From positions 1 through 58,689 of the forward strand of contig JAUVIR010000010.1 in the NCBI GenBank assembly GCA_030592645.1: 58,689 nt of DNA, in the 5' to 3' direction. Numbering within the stretch: position 1 is the first letter of the stretch; the number at the start of each line of letters is the position of its first letter. Under the pieces are notes generated by a model that saw only the letters and a list, made by a program, of their open reading frames with translations, was not told the origin of the DNA and searched no databases. Source of the DNA: Candidatus Fermentibacterota bacterium (GTDB lineage Bacteria > Fermentibacterota > Fermentibacteria > Fermentibacterales > JCC-6). A program made the translations under genes and the position numbers. Shown here piece after piece: positions 19,720 through 28,193 of this stretch.

Positions 19720-20259
19720 ATGGATGAAATGACAGTCAAAGGTTTTCTGAGAACGTCAGCTATGATCCTGTCACTGTTACTGCTTATCCTATCCGGCTGC
19801 TCACTTTTAACATCACGTATCAGTGTTCACGATCGCTTTCTGGTGTCGAATGATAATATCATCACGGATATAGTAACCGGCCTGCAGTGGAAAATCGGCC
19901 CGGACAGAGATTTCGACTGGTACGAAGCCGGGATATGGGTTGCAAGCCTCGAAGGTAACTGGAGGCTGCCGTACCATTACGAGCTTGATGACCTCTACGA
20001 TGCGGATATTTCAACGCTGAACTGGGGTCCTTTTGACAACGCCGGGTGGCTCGTATGGTCCGTGGATTTCACACGCAGGAATATGTGCTACCGGTTCAGC
20101 TTCGCTCCCTACGATATCTATCGGGGTGCTCACGCAGTAGCATCTGGAGAGCGTGTTTTTGCGGTGCTTTCTCCTCCGGGTTACTGGATAAACGCCCAAC
20201 GTACATTCCGCAGTTTGATCCTATGCGGTTTTCCCTTGTTTCGCCTATACTCAGGATAG
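19720..20259 (+). CDS. DUF1566/Lcl-like lipoprotein
   Basis: Signal peptide LLLLILSGCSLL; DIVTGLQWKIG...DWYEAGIWVASLEGNWRLPYHYELDDLYD. The last ~55 codons overlap the convergent radical SAM gene. Confidence 0.65.
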   Translation: MDEMTVKGFLRTSAMILSLLLLILSGCSLLTSRISVHDRFLVSNDNIITDIVTGLQWKIGPDRDFDWYEAGIWVASLEGNWRLPYHYELDDLYDADISTLNWGPFDNAGWLVWSVDFTRRNMCYRFSFAPYDIYRGAHAVASGERVFAVLSPPGYWINAQRTFRSLILCGFPLFRLYSG

Positions 20260-21076
20260 TATCGAATCCTTCATTCTGGAAACCATCAACAAGTTCATCG
20301 GCAGTCTCCGGGAAATCAGGGTCTATAACACCGACAAGCCCACTACTCACGGAAGAATGCGTCGGATTGACAGGAGTCAGCTTAATCATGAAACACTCCG
20401 GTGAGAAATGATCGGCTATCACTGCCGGGTCCACCGGGTATCCTCTGACAGCCGCGAAGTTCAGGGATATTTTTCTGTCACCCGGACTGAAGAATTCCCC
20501 GCCCCATTTGCTCATTTCAGCGAAGCTCAGTGTACTGCAGGGCACCAGTTCTCTTCTTGCATCTTCAGAAGATGTATGGATGGAGAACTGCATCTGGAAT
20601 TTACCATTGCCGTATAACCTGTTCTTAACTTCTGTCAGTTTTCCCCAGAAATCATCGCAGCCCCTCGGGGCTATGGTTGATATGCTCGGCAGGAGTCCCG
20701 GAGCATCGTAAACGAAGGGCAGTTCGGAAAGAACATCCAGAACAGCTGTGTTGAAAACAGGGTCACCCATTCTTGCGAATTGAATCTTGAATTTGGAAAC
20801 GGGTATTCTGCCGTCACTGTATCTTTTTCGCACCATGTAATCTATCTGCCCGATTATTTCCCCGAACGAGAGTTTTCCAGCGTAGGAGGTTCCGGCATCG
20901 CATATGGGACAGTTAACAGGGCAGCCTTTTAGTGTAGATACGATGAGTACCCATTTCTCGCTCTGAGGTATCGGTGGCTGGACCGATTCCACGAACTCGA
21001 TAAGTTCACCATCTTCAAGCTCGCCTATGTAAACGGTCGCGAGATCTGATTCTCCCCGTTGTCCTACGATTTTCAC
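20096..21076 (-). CDS. RlmN/Cfr-like radical SAM protein lacking the N-terminal domain
   Basis: LIVSTLKGCPVNCPICDAG (CxxxCxxC), FARMGDPVFN (RlmN MGEPLLN), LTPVNPT (RlmN LIPxNP), C-terminal IGSNCGMYVG (RlmN DIDAACGQL). Confidence 0.8.
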   Translation of the reverse strand: MKIVGQRGESDLATVYIGELEDGELIEFVESVQPPIPQSEKWVLIVSTLKGCPVNCPICDAGTSYAGKLSFGEIIGQIDYMVRKRYSDGRIPVSKFKIQFARMGDPVFNTAVLDVLSELPFVYDAPGLLPSISTIAPRGCDDFWGKLTEVKNRLYGNGKFQMQFSIHTSSEDARRELVPCSTLSFAEMSKWGGEFFSPGDRKISLNFAAVRGYPVDPAVIADHFSPECFMIKLTPVNPTHSSVSSGLVGVIDPDFPETADELVDGFQNEGFDTILSIGETRENRIGSNCGMYVGRLSSNPEEKAPQKHALQMLLREHPDRYRRERS

Positions 21077-21960
21077 GACTTGCTGCTTCCTGCTTTCAGA
21101 AATTCAAATGTGTACAATGCCGCCTGGATTCCCTGACCTGATGCTATCGCAGCCTGTCCAAGGCTCCCAAGCGAAGCGTCTCCCGTAATATACAGACCAT
21201 GTATTGATGTTCTGACATTTCCAGTGTTATGGACAAAGTCATTCACTATCCGGGGCAGCCGGGGTTCCCTGCCCACAGCCGCAAGCACAGCATCCGTTTC
21301 CAGGATCATCCTGCTTCCGGATGATTCAACCTCAAGACGGGTGATACCCTCCAGACTGGATGCCGATACGGGAACGGTATTATAAAGAATTTTAACAACA
21401 TTGCGATTTTCTATCTCATCCCTGAGTTTGCCTGAAGCCTTGAGGCGGGAGCCTCTTACAAGCAAGCTGACAGATGATCCCCGATCTGAAAGATTCAGAG
21501 CATAGTCCGCTGCAGCTTCGCCGCCACCTATGATAAGTGTTCTTTTCGGTGGTTCAAGAATCAGATCAAGAACGGAGCGGTGTATTCTGACATTTCCGTC
21601 GTTCTTTACACTGAAATCCTTCGGAACAGTTCCAACCGCGACTATCACCGACCGGGATCTGATGTGTTGCCCGTTTCCGGATATCTCAAAAGCACCTCCG
21701 CTGAGAACTATCGAATCAGCATGAAAACATAGTATTTCCAGATCATTGGCTGATAGAATTGAAATCAGCCGGTCTGCGAATGCAAGCCCTGCAAGAGGTC
21801 TTTCAAGTCCGGGATAGTTTTCGATGAGCCTTGCCTCGCGAATAAGCCCCCCCGCTTTGCCAAGGGTATCGACAAGAGCAACATCCAATCCAAGCCTTCT
21901 GCATTGCACAGCTGCCGCGCAGCCAGCTGGCCCCGCTCCGATAACAGTTATATCGTGCAA
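21073..21960 (-). CDS. thioredoxin reductase-like FAD/NAD(P) oxidoreductase without the CxxC motif
   Basis: VIGAGPAGCAAAVQCRRLGLDVALVD; TLIIGGGEAAADYAL; GLYITGDASLGSLGQAAIASGQGIQAA. No CATCDG-like redox motif. Confidence 0.85.
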   Translation of the reverse strand: MHDITVIGAGPAGCAAAVQCRRLGLDVALVDTLGKAGGLIREARLIENYPGLERPLAGLAFADRLISILSANDLEILCFHADSIVLSGGAFEISGNGQHIRSRSVIVAVGTVPKDFSVKNDGNVRIHRSVLDLILEPPKRTLIIGGGEAAADYALNLSDRGSSVSLLVRGSRLKASGKLRDEIENRNVVKILYNTVPVSASSLEGITRLEVESSGSRMILETDAVLAAVGREPRLPRIVNDFVHNTGNVRTSIHGLYITGDASLGSLGQAAIASGQGIQAALYTFEFLKAGSSKS

Positions 21961-21968
21961 GGTTCTTC

Positions 21969-22628
21969 CTATCCGTCGCTGCAGATAGAAGATGTGCCGG
22001 TGATAACCGCGAAACCGCTGGCGAGGTTCATGAGACTTCCGATGTGAAGTTCTTCCGAACTGGTCGTAAGAGCATCCGCCGGAATGTACACTTCGTACCC
22101 CCTTACAAATGCTGACCTTGCCGTCGTCTCACAGCACATCTGCGTCAGTACTCCTGTAACAAGGACCTGCTCCAAAGATCTGTCTGCAAGAAATTCATCA
22201 AGATCCGTATTGTAGAACGCATCGTACGTATTCTTCCGGAATATCTTCTCACTGGAAAGGGGAGAGAGTTCAGTGATGATCCCGGATTCCTTCTTCCCGC
22301 AGTGGATATAATCGCCGAAGAATCTCCCCAGCATTCCAAGATCCTCAGAATCGCTGTGGCAGTGCCTGGTGAAAACAACGGTTCCTCCGATCATCCTCCA
22401 GTGTTTCAGAAGCAGGGCAATTCGGGGAATGATCGCTTTTGTCGCGGGCAGATACACTCTTCCAGCAGGATCGGCAAAGTAATGCAGCATATCCACAACC
22501 AGCAGTGCGCACTTTTCCGGTTTCAATATCAGTTGCGGCCTGTGATGTGTATACCTTTCTATCCGCGCCAGCCACTCTGAAAGTTTATCATCGATATTAT
22601 CCAGCGTTACAAACGGTTCAGTATACAT
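21969..22628 (-). CDS. isochorismatase-like cysteine hydrolase
   Basis: ALLVVDMLHYF; VVFTRHCH; VLVTGVLTQMCCETTARSAFVRGYEVYIPADA. Confidence 0.87.
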   Translation of the reverse strand: MYTEPFVTLDNIDDKLSEWLARIERYTHHRPQLILKPEKCALLVVDMLHYFADPAGRVYLPATKAIIPRIALLLKHWRMIGGTVVFTRHCHSDSEDLGMLGRFFGDYIHCGKKESGIITELSPLSSEKIFRKNTYDAFYNTDLDEFLADRSLEQVLVTGVLTQMCCETTARSAFVRGYEVYIPADALTTSSEELHIGSLMNLASGFAVITGTSSICSDG

Positions 22629-22640
22629 GATTGCGCAGAA

Positions 22641-23255
22641 TCAGAATTTCTTGATCAGACCCAGGCCCACTCCTGGAGAGGCCCATACATCTCCACCCTC
22701 GATCTCCGCGGCGAGTATCCAGCCCGACCCGCTGCCGAATTCTATCATCGTGCCGAAAGTGTAGCTTACCAGTCCATCAGTGGCCAGGATATCATTATCG
22801 CTGTTGGCATCAAGAAAAGCTGCTACGCCCACACAGGCGTATGGTTCTATTACACCGATTCTTCTGGACAGAAACAGCTTGATCTCACCTGGATAGTATC
22901 CCCATAGATCCACTCCCAGAGCAATATCCGCAATGCTGTTCTGAGGCAGCTGCAGCTTGCCCCCCCAGATTACCAGAACTCCATCGTCATCTGTACCATC
23001 GGTTCCGATGAATGCGGCAACTCTTAGATGAAGGCCGATGCCGAAACGTGACGGACCCGCAGGCCATCCTGTTTCAACGATTATGCCGGGCATACCGTAA
23101 GAATCATCTTCATTTGAATCAACAGTCGTAAAATAGGTAGCACCTACCTTGAAAGGTACCACCCTTGCCGTCTCGAAAGTTCCCATGCAGCCTGCAAAGA
23201 GCAGGAAAACCGCTGCAATCGCAGCTATCAAAAGTAATCTATTCATCAGTAACAT
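22641..23255 (-). CDS. hypothetical lipoprotein / outer-membrane-like protein
   Basis: Signal peptide with lipobox-like LLFAGCMG; glycine-rich beta-strand-like pattern. Confidence 0.6.
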   Translation of the reverse strand: MLLMNRLLLIAAIAAVFLLFAGCMGTFETARVVPFKVGATYFTTVDSNEDDSYGMPGIIVETGWPAGPSRFGIGLHLRVAAFIGTDGTDDDGVLVIWGGKLQLPQNSIADIALGVDLWGYYPGEIKLFLSRRIGVIEPYACVGVAAFLDANSDNDILATDGLVSYTFGTMIEFGSGSGWILAAEIEGGDVWASPGVGLGLIKKF

Positions 23256-23427
23256 TCTGCCTTTCTTGTGACAGTATTATTTTTGACCCCCTCTGAAACT
23301 GGAATAGTATACACCTGATCTGTTCCTGCGGAAACCGGCAGTCTGTAAGTAAAAAAATCTACTGTTTGACATTCTATCAGGAACAGGATAAACTTCTACT
23401 AACAGTTAACCGGATGGAGTTTATGAA

Positions 23428-24093
23428 ATGAATAAAATATTACTACCCTCAGTACTCTTCTTCCTTCTTTTACTTCTGTCCTGCGGAGACTCGGCGGTAA
23501 GCATGATGGACCCTGATGACGGGAATACACTATCTGCACCTGTTGATGACCCCGGACATGTCGAAATCTGTCATGACAACATGAACAGTCTGGCATCTGC
23601 CTGCGCGATGTTCTACGGTATGGAGAATCGATATCCTGAAGAACTCAGTGAACTTGGAACATCCGGAATTTATGAGAACTGGGATGATCCATGTCCCGGC
23701 TGCGGGGAATTGTATCAGTACAGCACAAATGTCATCGGAGATACTTATTCGATTATCTGTCCCATGCTCACCGATCCCAATCACGGATATATTATCGATG
23801 GCATACGCTCCTGGCCTCCCGGTTCCGGAGGAGGCATTGAGGGATGCCGCAGCAACATGATGAGTCTCGGGTCCGGATGCGCAATGTTCTATGGTTCTGA
23901 GAACAGATATCCTATACATCTGAAGGAGCTTGGCATAACGGGTGTTATGGAGAACTGGGATCTTGTATGCCCTGACTGCGGGGAATTGTACTCGTACTAT
24001 TCAGACCCCGCCGGCACCACCTACGTGATTCAATGCCCCCTGCCCTGGGATCCCGGTCATGGTTTCATCGATGATGGTGTCATCAGCTGGTAA
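23428..24093 (+). CDS. lipoprotein with two tandem cysteine-rich modules (pseudopilin C-domain-like)
   Basis: Lipobox LLLSCGD. Duplicated module CHDNMNSLASACAMFYGMENRYP...CPGCGELYQY...HGYIIDGIRSW / CRSNMMSLGSGCAMFYGSENRYP...CPDCGELYSY...HGFIDDGVISW. Confidence 0.7.
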   Translation: MNKILLPSVLFFLLLLLSCGDSAVSMMDPDDGNTLSAPVDDPGHVEICHDNMNSLASACAMFYGMENRYPEELSELGTSGIYENWDDPCPGCGELYQYSTNVIGDTYSIICPMLTDPNHGYIIDGIRSWPPGSGGGIEGCRSNMMSLGSGCAMFYGSENRYPIHLKELGITGVMENWDLVCPDCGELYSYYSDPAGTTYVIQCPLPWDPGHGFIDDGVISW

Positions 24094-24098
24094 TGACT

Positions 24099-24503
24099 TC
24101 ATGTGCTAAGATCATTTGATTCTTCACTTACAAAGGATTTTATTCTATTTATGTCCTCGGTTTCTTTATTACCTTTGTAGTACATTTCTATGAGATACAG
24201 ACGAAGCGTCTTGTTCTTGAATTGATAGACCACTCTAATGCCAGACCTGCTGCCTGTGCCTTTCAGGCTCTTGCATGCGAATTTTTTTCCTACAAAAATC
24301 CCCTCAGCTTCATTGCCCAGACCGCTGATTGGGAAATGACCTTGCGATTCGGGAGTCTGTCCCAGAACATGAACTGCTCTTATTGATGTACTAATGAATG
24401 TTGCTAAATCATTATCAAGCGTTCTGAAACGCTTTCTGAGTTTCTTGAGATCACGCTTGAAACTCTTATGTTCTATTACACTGTTGATCCCATCGAATTT
24501 CAT
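24099..24503 (-). CDS. RelE/HigB-like toxin (putative PanT)
   Basis: Small basic protein ending ...GIRVVYQFKNKTLRLYLIEMYYKGNKETEDINRIKSFV, a pattern of RelE/ParE-superfamily toxins; 18 nt downstream of the DUF4065 antitoxin. Confidence 0.7.
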   Translation of the reverse strand: MKFDGINSVIEHKSFKRDLKKLRKRFRTLDNDLATFISTSIRAVHVLGQTPESQGHFPISGLGNEAEGIFVGKKFACKSLKGTGSRSGIRVVYQFKNKTLRLYLIEMYYKGNKETEDINRIKSFVSEESNDLST

Positions 24504-24521
24504 CTGGTCTTACTCCAGAAC

Positions 24522-25301
24522 TTATGCCTCCCCATGTTCTCCTGATCTCGTCGAGTACTCAGGTGATCTGTAAAAAACCGATTCGTAATCTATCTGAAAT
24601 CCATCCCCGGTTATTATCCATGGGATATCCTTGTGGGAATATTCGCTGATCTGGGTTGCGTTCATCTCTCCGAGGCGGTTGAGAACATCATTGATTGTTT
24701 CAAGTTCAGTTGCAGATAGTATGGAGATATCAGGCTCCCTGCAAGGTAGATATTTAGTTTGCGGATAGTTGTAATACTCCTTTGCGACTCGAACCAGATC
24801 ACCATTTTCCTCCATGGACTCAATGAGTTTACGAAAATGTGTTGGTGTAGGCCCATACTTATTCTTGATATAAGTTGCGCCTATCAGCTGCTCCTCATAC
24901 TTCTCGTAATAGTCGAAATCGATGAAATACAGAATCTTATACAAAACTGTTTCACCTATGTTCGGTCTTGCACCGACCCTCGCAAGGATATAGAGAAGTA
25001 CTTCTTTGAACTTCTGAAAATTGTTCTGTGGTATGCTGATTCTTTCTCGTTGTTTTTGAACTGAAGGTTCTTCAATCGCTGGTTCGATAACCTCCTCCGG
25101 TTTCAAGTCAGGATTGATCAGTTGGTCAACGCCGACATTCATCATATATGCAAACTTGATAAGTTCTTCCACACTTACCTTTCGTTTGCCACGTTCGATC
25201 TGCACCAGGCTGCTTCGGTTCATTCCCAACTTCTTAGCCAGCACTTTCTGCGTCAAACCAAGTTTTCTCCTTAACTGCCTTACATTCTCGCCTATACTCA
25301 T
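24522..25301 (-). CDS. XRE-HTH plus Panacea/DUF4065 (SocA-like) antitoxin
   Basis: HTH MSIGENVRQLRRKLGLTQKVLAKKLGMNRSSLVQIERGKRKVS. C-terminus ETVLYKILYFIDFDYYEKYEEQLIGATYIKNKYGPTPTHF is a typical DUF4065 core. Confidence 0.85.
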   Translation of the reverse strand: MSIGENVRQLRRKLGLTQKVLAKKLGMNRSSLVQIERGKRKVSVEELIKFAYMMNVGVDQLINPDLKPEEVIEPAIEEPSVQKQRERISIPQNNFQKFKEVLLYILARVGARPNIGETVLYKILYFIDFDYYEKYEEQLIGATYIKNKYGPTPTHFRKLIESMEENGDLVRVAKEYYNYPQTKYLPCREPDISILSATELETINDVLNRLGEMNATQISEYSHKDIPWIITGDGFQIDYESVFYRSPEYSTRSGEHGEA

Positions 25302-25329
25302 TCATGCCCGCCTTTCATATTGCATCAAG

Positions 25330-25358
25330 TACATATAGTTGATAATCCAACATGTCAA
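25330..25358 (-). promoter_or_regulatory. sigma70-like promoter of the TA operon
   Basis: Reverse strand TTGACA - 17 nt - TATGTA, ending 28 bp before the antitoxin ATG at 25301. Confidence 0.6.
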
Positions 25359-25400
25359 TGTAAGAAAATAGAACATATTGAATTAGTAGTGTATTCAAGT

Positions 25401-25436
25401 CATAATGTCTATAATACTTGACATTATGTCTATGAT
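25401..25436. repeat. operator-like repeats in the divergent intergenic region
   Basis: CATAATGTCTATAAT (25401-25415) and CATTATGTCTATGAT (25422-25436): 13/15 identical at 21-bp spacing. Also inverted arms CATAATGTC (25401-25409) / GACATTATG (25420-25428). Confidence 0.65.
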
Positions 25437-25465
25437 TAGTTACGTTTATGGAGAAGGGAGTTGAA

Positions 25466-25672
25466 ATGAAACTGAAGAACAGGCTTCGGATCCTCCGCGC
25501 TGAAAAGGAAATCAGTCAGAAAGACCTTGCGGAAGAAGTAGGTCTCAGCAGGCAGACGGTAAACTCAATTGAACGGGGAAAATTCAACCCTTCGATTATT
25601 ACAGCATTGAAAATTGCAGAGTATTTTGCTGTACGTGTCGATGAGGTGTTTCAGCTGGAAGAGGATGAGTAA
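25466..25672 (+). CDS. small XRE-family transcriptional regulator
   Basis: MKLKNRLRILRAEKEISQKDLAEEVGLSRQTVNSIERGKFNPSIITALKIAEYFAVRVDEVFQLEEDE. Start ATG 25466 preceded by GGGAG. Confidence 0.85.
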   Translation: MKLKNRLRILRAEKEISQKDLAEEVGLSRQTVNSIERGKFNPSIITALKIAEYFAVRVDEVFQLEEDE

Positions 25673-25673
25673 C

Positions 25674-26051
25674 ATGAAATCAATTAAAGGCAATTACATT
25701 TTATCCTCCGCACTTTACCTTGGTACTGGAATACTATTCACTGTACTGAGTCTGTTCTGGGATACGAGTATACTTGTAAAAGGTCATTACATTTACATTC
25801 TGGGAATTTCAGCTTTGCCAGTATTAATTTCGATGTTTTTAATCGACAAAGGTTACAAACCTGATGAACGTGAAGATTACTTAGAAAGAAAAGTAGCTAC
25901 ATATTCGTGGAGAGTGATTATTATAGTTCTCTTCGGTATGTACGGGCTGCTGCGCAAATATGACCCAACTGCAAACTGGATCATTGCTCTGGTGTGCGTT
26001 GCTCTGATTTCAAAAGGTGTCTTCGGGCTCTATTTCTTCATTCGGGAGTAG
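25674..26051 (+). CDS. small integral membrane protein paired with XRE regulator
   Basis: Hydrophobic helices (YILSSALYLGTGILFTVLSLF; VIIIVLFGMYGLL; WIIALVCVALISKGVFGLYFF); start 1 nt after the XRE stop. Confidence 0.65.
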   Translation: MKSIKGNYILSSALYLGTGILFTVLSLFWDTSILVKGHYIYILGISALPVLISMFLIDKGYKPDEREDYLERKVATYSWRVIIIVLFGMYGLLRKYDPTANWIIALVCVALISKGVFGLYFFIRE

Positions 26052-26568
26052 TTGATTCCAGCGGAGGGGGGACTATCCTGTCTCCCATTATCAGGAGCCT
26101 GATGCTTTTAAGGAAGTATCTGAGTTTGAAATTGTCGGGTTTATCTCTGAGTTCGGGAAAGTCATCCATTGATCTGGTTTCCATAACTTCCAGATCAGGT
26201 CTCCATTCTATGTTTCCCGGTTTACGGATATCGAACAGGTAGAAGAATCCATTTACATATCCGGAAGAAGCATCCTTCATCTCAACCGTCAGGAGATAAT
26301 CGCACCTGGCATCTGCCATGATATCGAAGGAAACCCGTCGTCTACCCTCTGGCACAACTATCGCTCTTCTTCCGCTCCCGAAAAGGAGGCTGTACCTGGC
26401 TTTGTCGGACGTGCGCTGGGGAGTTCTCCAGCAGGGCACTCCATTACGCAGGAACCACCTTCTCGCTACAGTTTCGGCAAGCAACACTTCAAGGAAATCC
26501 GGGGCGTCCGAACCGCGTGACTCCCTTGTAAGTTTCTTAACAAGCCGCGGTGGGATAAAAGCATTCAT
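26038..26568 (-). CDS. hypothetical protein
   Basis: 176-aa ORF between convergent and divergent neighbours; no family recognised. Confidence 0.5.
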   Translation of the reverse strand: MNAFIPPRLVKKLTRESRGSDAPDFLEVLLAETVARRWFLRNGVPCWRTPQRTSDKARYSLLFGSGRRAIVVPEGRRRVSFDIMADARCDYLLTVEMKDASSGYVNGFFYLFDIRKPGNIEWRPDLEVMETRSMDDFPELRDKPDNFKLRYFLKSIRLLIMGDRIVPPPLESTTPE

Positions 26569-26694
26569 CGAATGTTATTCTTCCTGAAATATGTCCTTGC
26601 GCCATCATTGCATTTCGTCTTCCATTTTGGTAAATTCATACCCGTATATTTCATGAAATAATCCAGGCAACAAGTTAAGTACAGGAGAAAGCGT

Positions 26695-27792
26695 ATGGAC
26701 AAAAAGACAGCCCTGCATGACAAACATGTCGACCTAGGCGGCAGGATGGAATCCTTTGCCGGTTATATCATGCCTATCAAGTACACTTCGGTAAAGGAGG
26801 AGCATAATGCCGTCCGCTCCGGAGTGGGTATTTTCGACCTTTCGCATATGGGTGAGTTCAGAGTGAAGGGGAAAGACGCTTCAAAATTCCTGGATTACCT
26901 CCTGACCAACGATTCGGAAGTGGAACTTGGAAAGGCCTATTATTCAGCAATGTGCTACCCTGATGGCGGTATTGTTGATGATCTTATCGTGTACAGGATT
27001 GCCAACGATGAATACCTTATCATTGTCAACGCATCCAACATCGAGAAAGACTGGGCATGGGTGAACAATCATACGGCAGGTTACAGTATAGACCTGACAA
27101 ACGAGAGTGACGAAACCGCCCTTATTGCCATACAGGGTCCTGATGCCGAAAAAGTGACTCAGAAGCTGACCGATGAGAAGCTTTCGGAGATAGGTTACTA
27201 CGCTCACGCGTCCGGTGTATTTGCCGGAAAGAAAGCCCTGATCGCGAGAACCGGTTATACAGGTGAAGACGGATTCGAGATCTACATAAAATTTGAAGAC
27301 GCGGAAGCCGTGTGGGACGCTATCATGGAAGCCGGTGAAGAGTTCGGGATAAAACCTGTTGGATTGGGTGCCCGGGATACTTTAAGGCTGGAGGTGGGAT
27401 ACCTTCTTTACGGAAACGATATGGATCACACAACCACTCCTATGGAAGCCAGGCTTGGCTGGGTTGTAAAACTGAAGACCGATAAGGAGTTCATAGGCCG
27501 CGAAGTAATGGCCAGACAGAAAGAGGAAAAGCCGGCCAGGTATATCGTCGGGCTGGAGGTTCTGGGGAAGGGATTCCCAAGGCAGGGTGCCGAACTGTTT
27601 GAAGGCAACAGAAAAGTCGGAGTAGTCACAAGCGGTTCCCTGGCGCCGGCCCTCGGGCATGGAGTCTGCCTGGCATTTATTGAAAAGGGTTTTCATAAGA
27701 AGGGAACCGAGCTTGAAGCCGAGGTAAGAGGAAAAAGAATTTCGGTAAAAACCGTCAAACTGCCATTCTACAAAGACGGCAGTAGAAAGTAA
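26695..27792 (+). CDS. gcvT: aminomethyltransferase, glycine cleavage T protein
   Basis: TALHDKHVDLGGRMESFAGYIMPIKY; GARDTLRLEVGYLLYGNDMD. Confidence 0.97.
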   Translation: MDKKTALHDKHVDLGGRMESFAGYIMPIKYTSVKEEHNAVRSGVGIFDLSHMGEFRVKGKDASKFLDYLLTNDSEVELGKAYYSAMCYPDGGIVDDLIVYRIANDEYLIIVNASNIEKDWAWVNNHTAGYSIDLTNESDETALIAIQGPDAEKVTQKLTDEKLSEIGYYAHASGVFAGKKALIARTGYTGEDGFEIYIKFEDAEAVWDAIMEAGEEFGIKPVGLGARDTLRLEVGYLLYGNDMDHTTTPMEARLGWVVKLKTDKEFIGREVMARQKEEKPARYIVGLEVLGKGFPRQGAELFEGNRKVGVVTSGSLAPALGHGVCLAFIEKGFHKKGTELEAEVRGKRISVKTVKLPFYKDGSRK

Positions 27793-27806
27793 CGCTAGGA
27801 GGAGAA

Positions 27807-28190
27807 ATGTCTAATATTCCTGAAGGACTTCGTTATACAGAAACGCACGAGTGGATAAAAGACCTGGGAAACGGCGAATACATGATGGGTCTTACATTCT
27901 ATGCTCAGGAACAGATGGGCGAGATCGTAATGGTTGAATTTCCCGGGATTCAGGATTTTACTTCCGGTGATATTCTGGGCACTCTTGAAGCAGTGAAAAC
28001 TGCCGAAGATTTCTACGCTCCGTTTAACTGTAAGGTTGCACGGGTCAATGATGGTCTTGAGGATGAACCGGCCCTTATCAACGAGAGCTCTTACGAAAAG
28101 GGCTGGCTGATCGTTGTTAAAACTGATGATCCCTCCGGCTTCGCCGGACTTAAGAGTGCCGAAGAGTACTCTGAATTCATCGGTGAGTAG
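27807..28190 (+). CDS. gcvH: glycine cleavage H protein
   Basis: RYTETHEWIKDLG; lipoylation region GTLEAVKTAEDFYAPF. Confidence 0.97.
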   Translation: MSNIPEGLRYTETHEWIKDLGNGEYMMGLTFYAQEQMGEIVMVEFPGIQDFTSGDILGTLEAVKTAEDFYAPFNCKVARVNDGLEDEPALINESSYEKGWLIVVKTDDPSGFAGLKSAEEYSEFIGE

Positions 28191-28193
28191 CAA

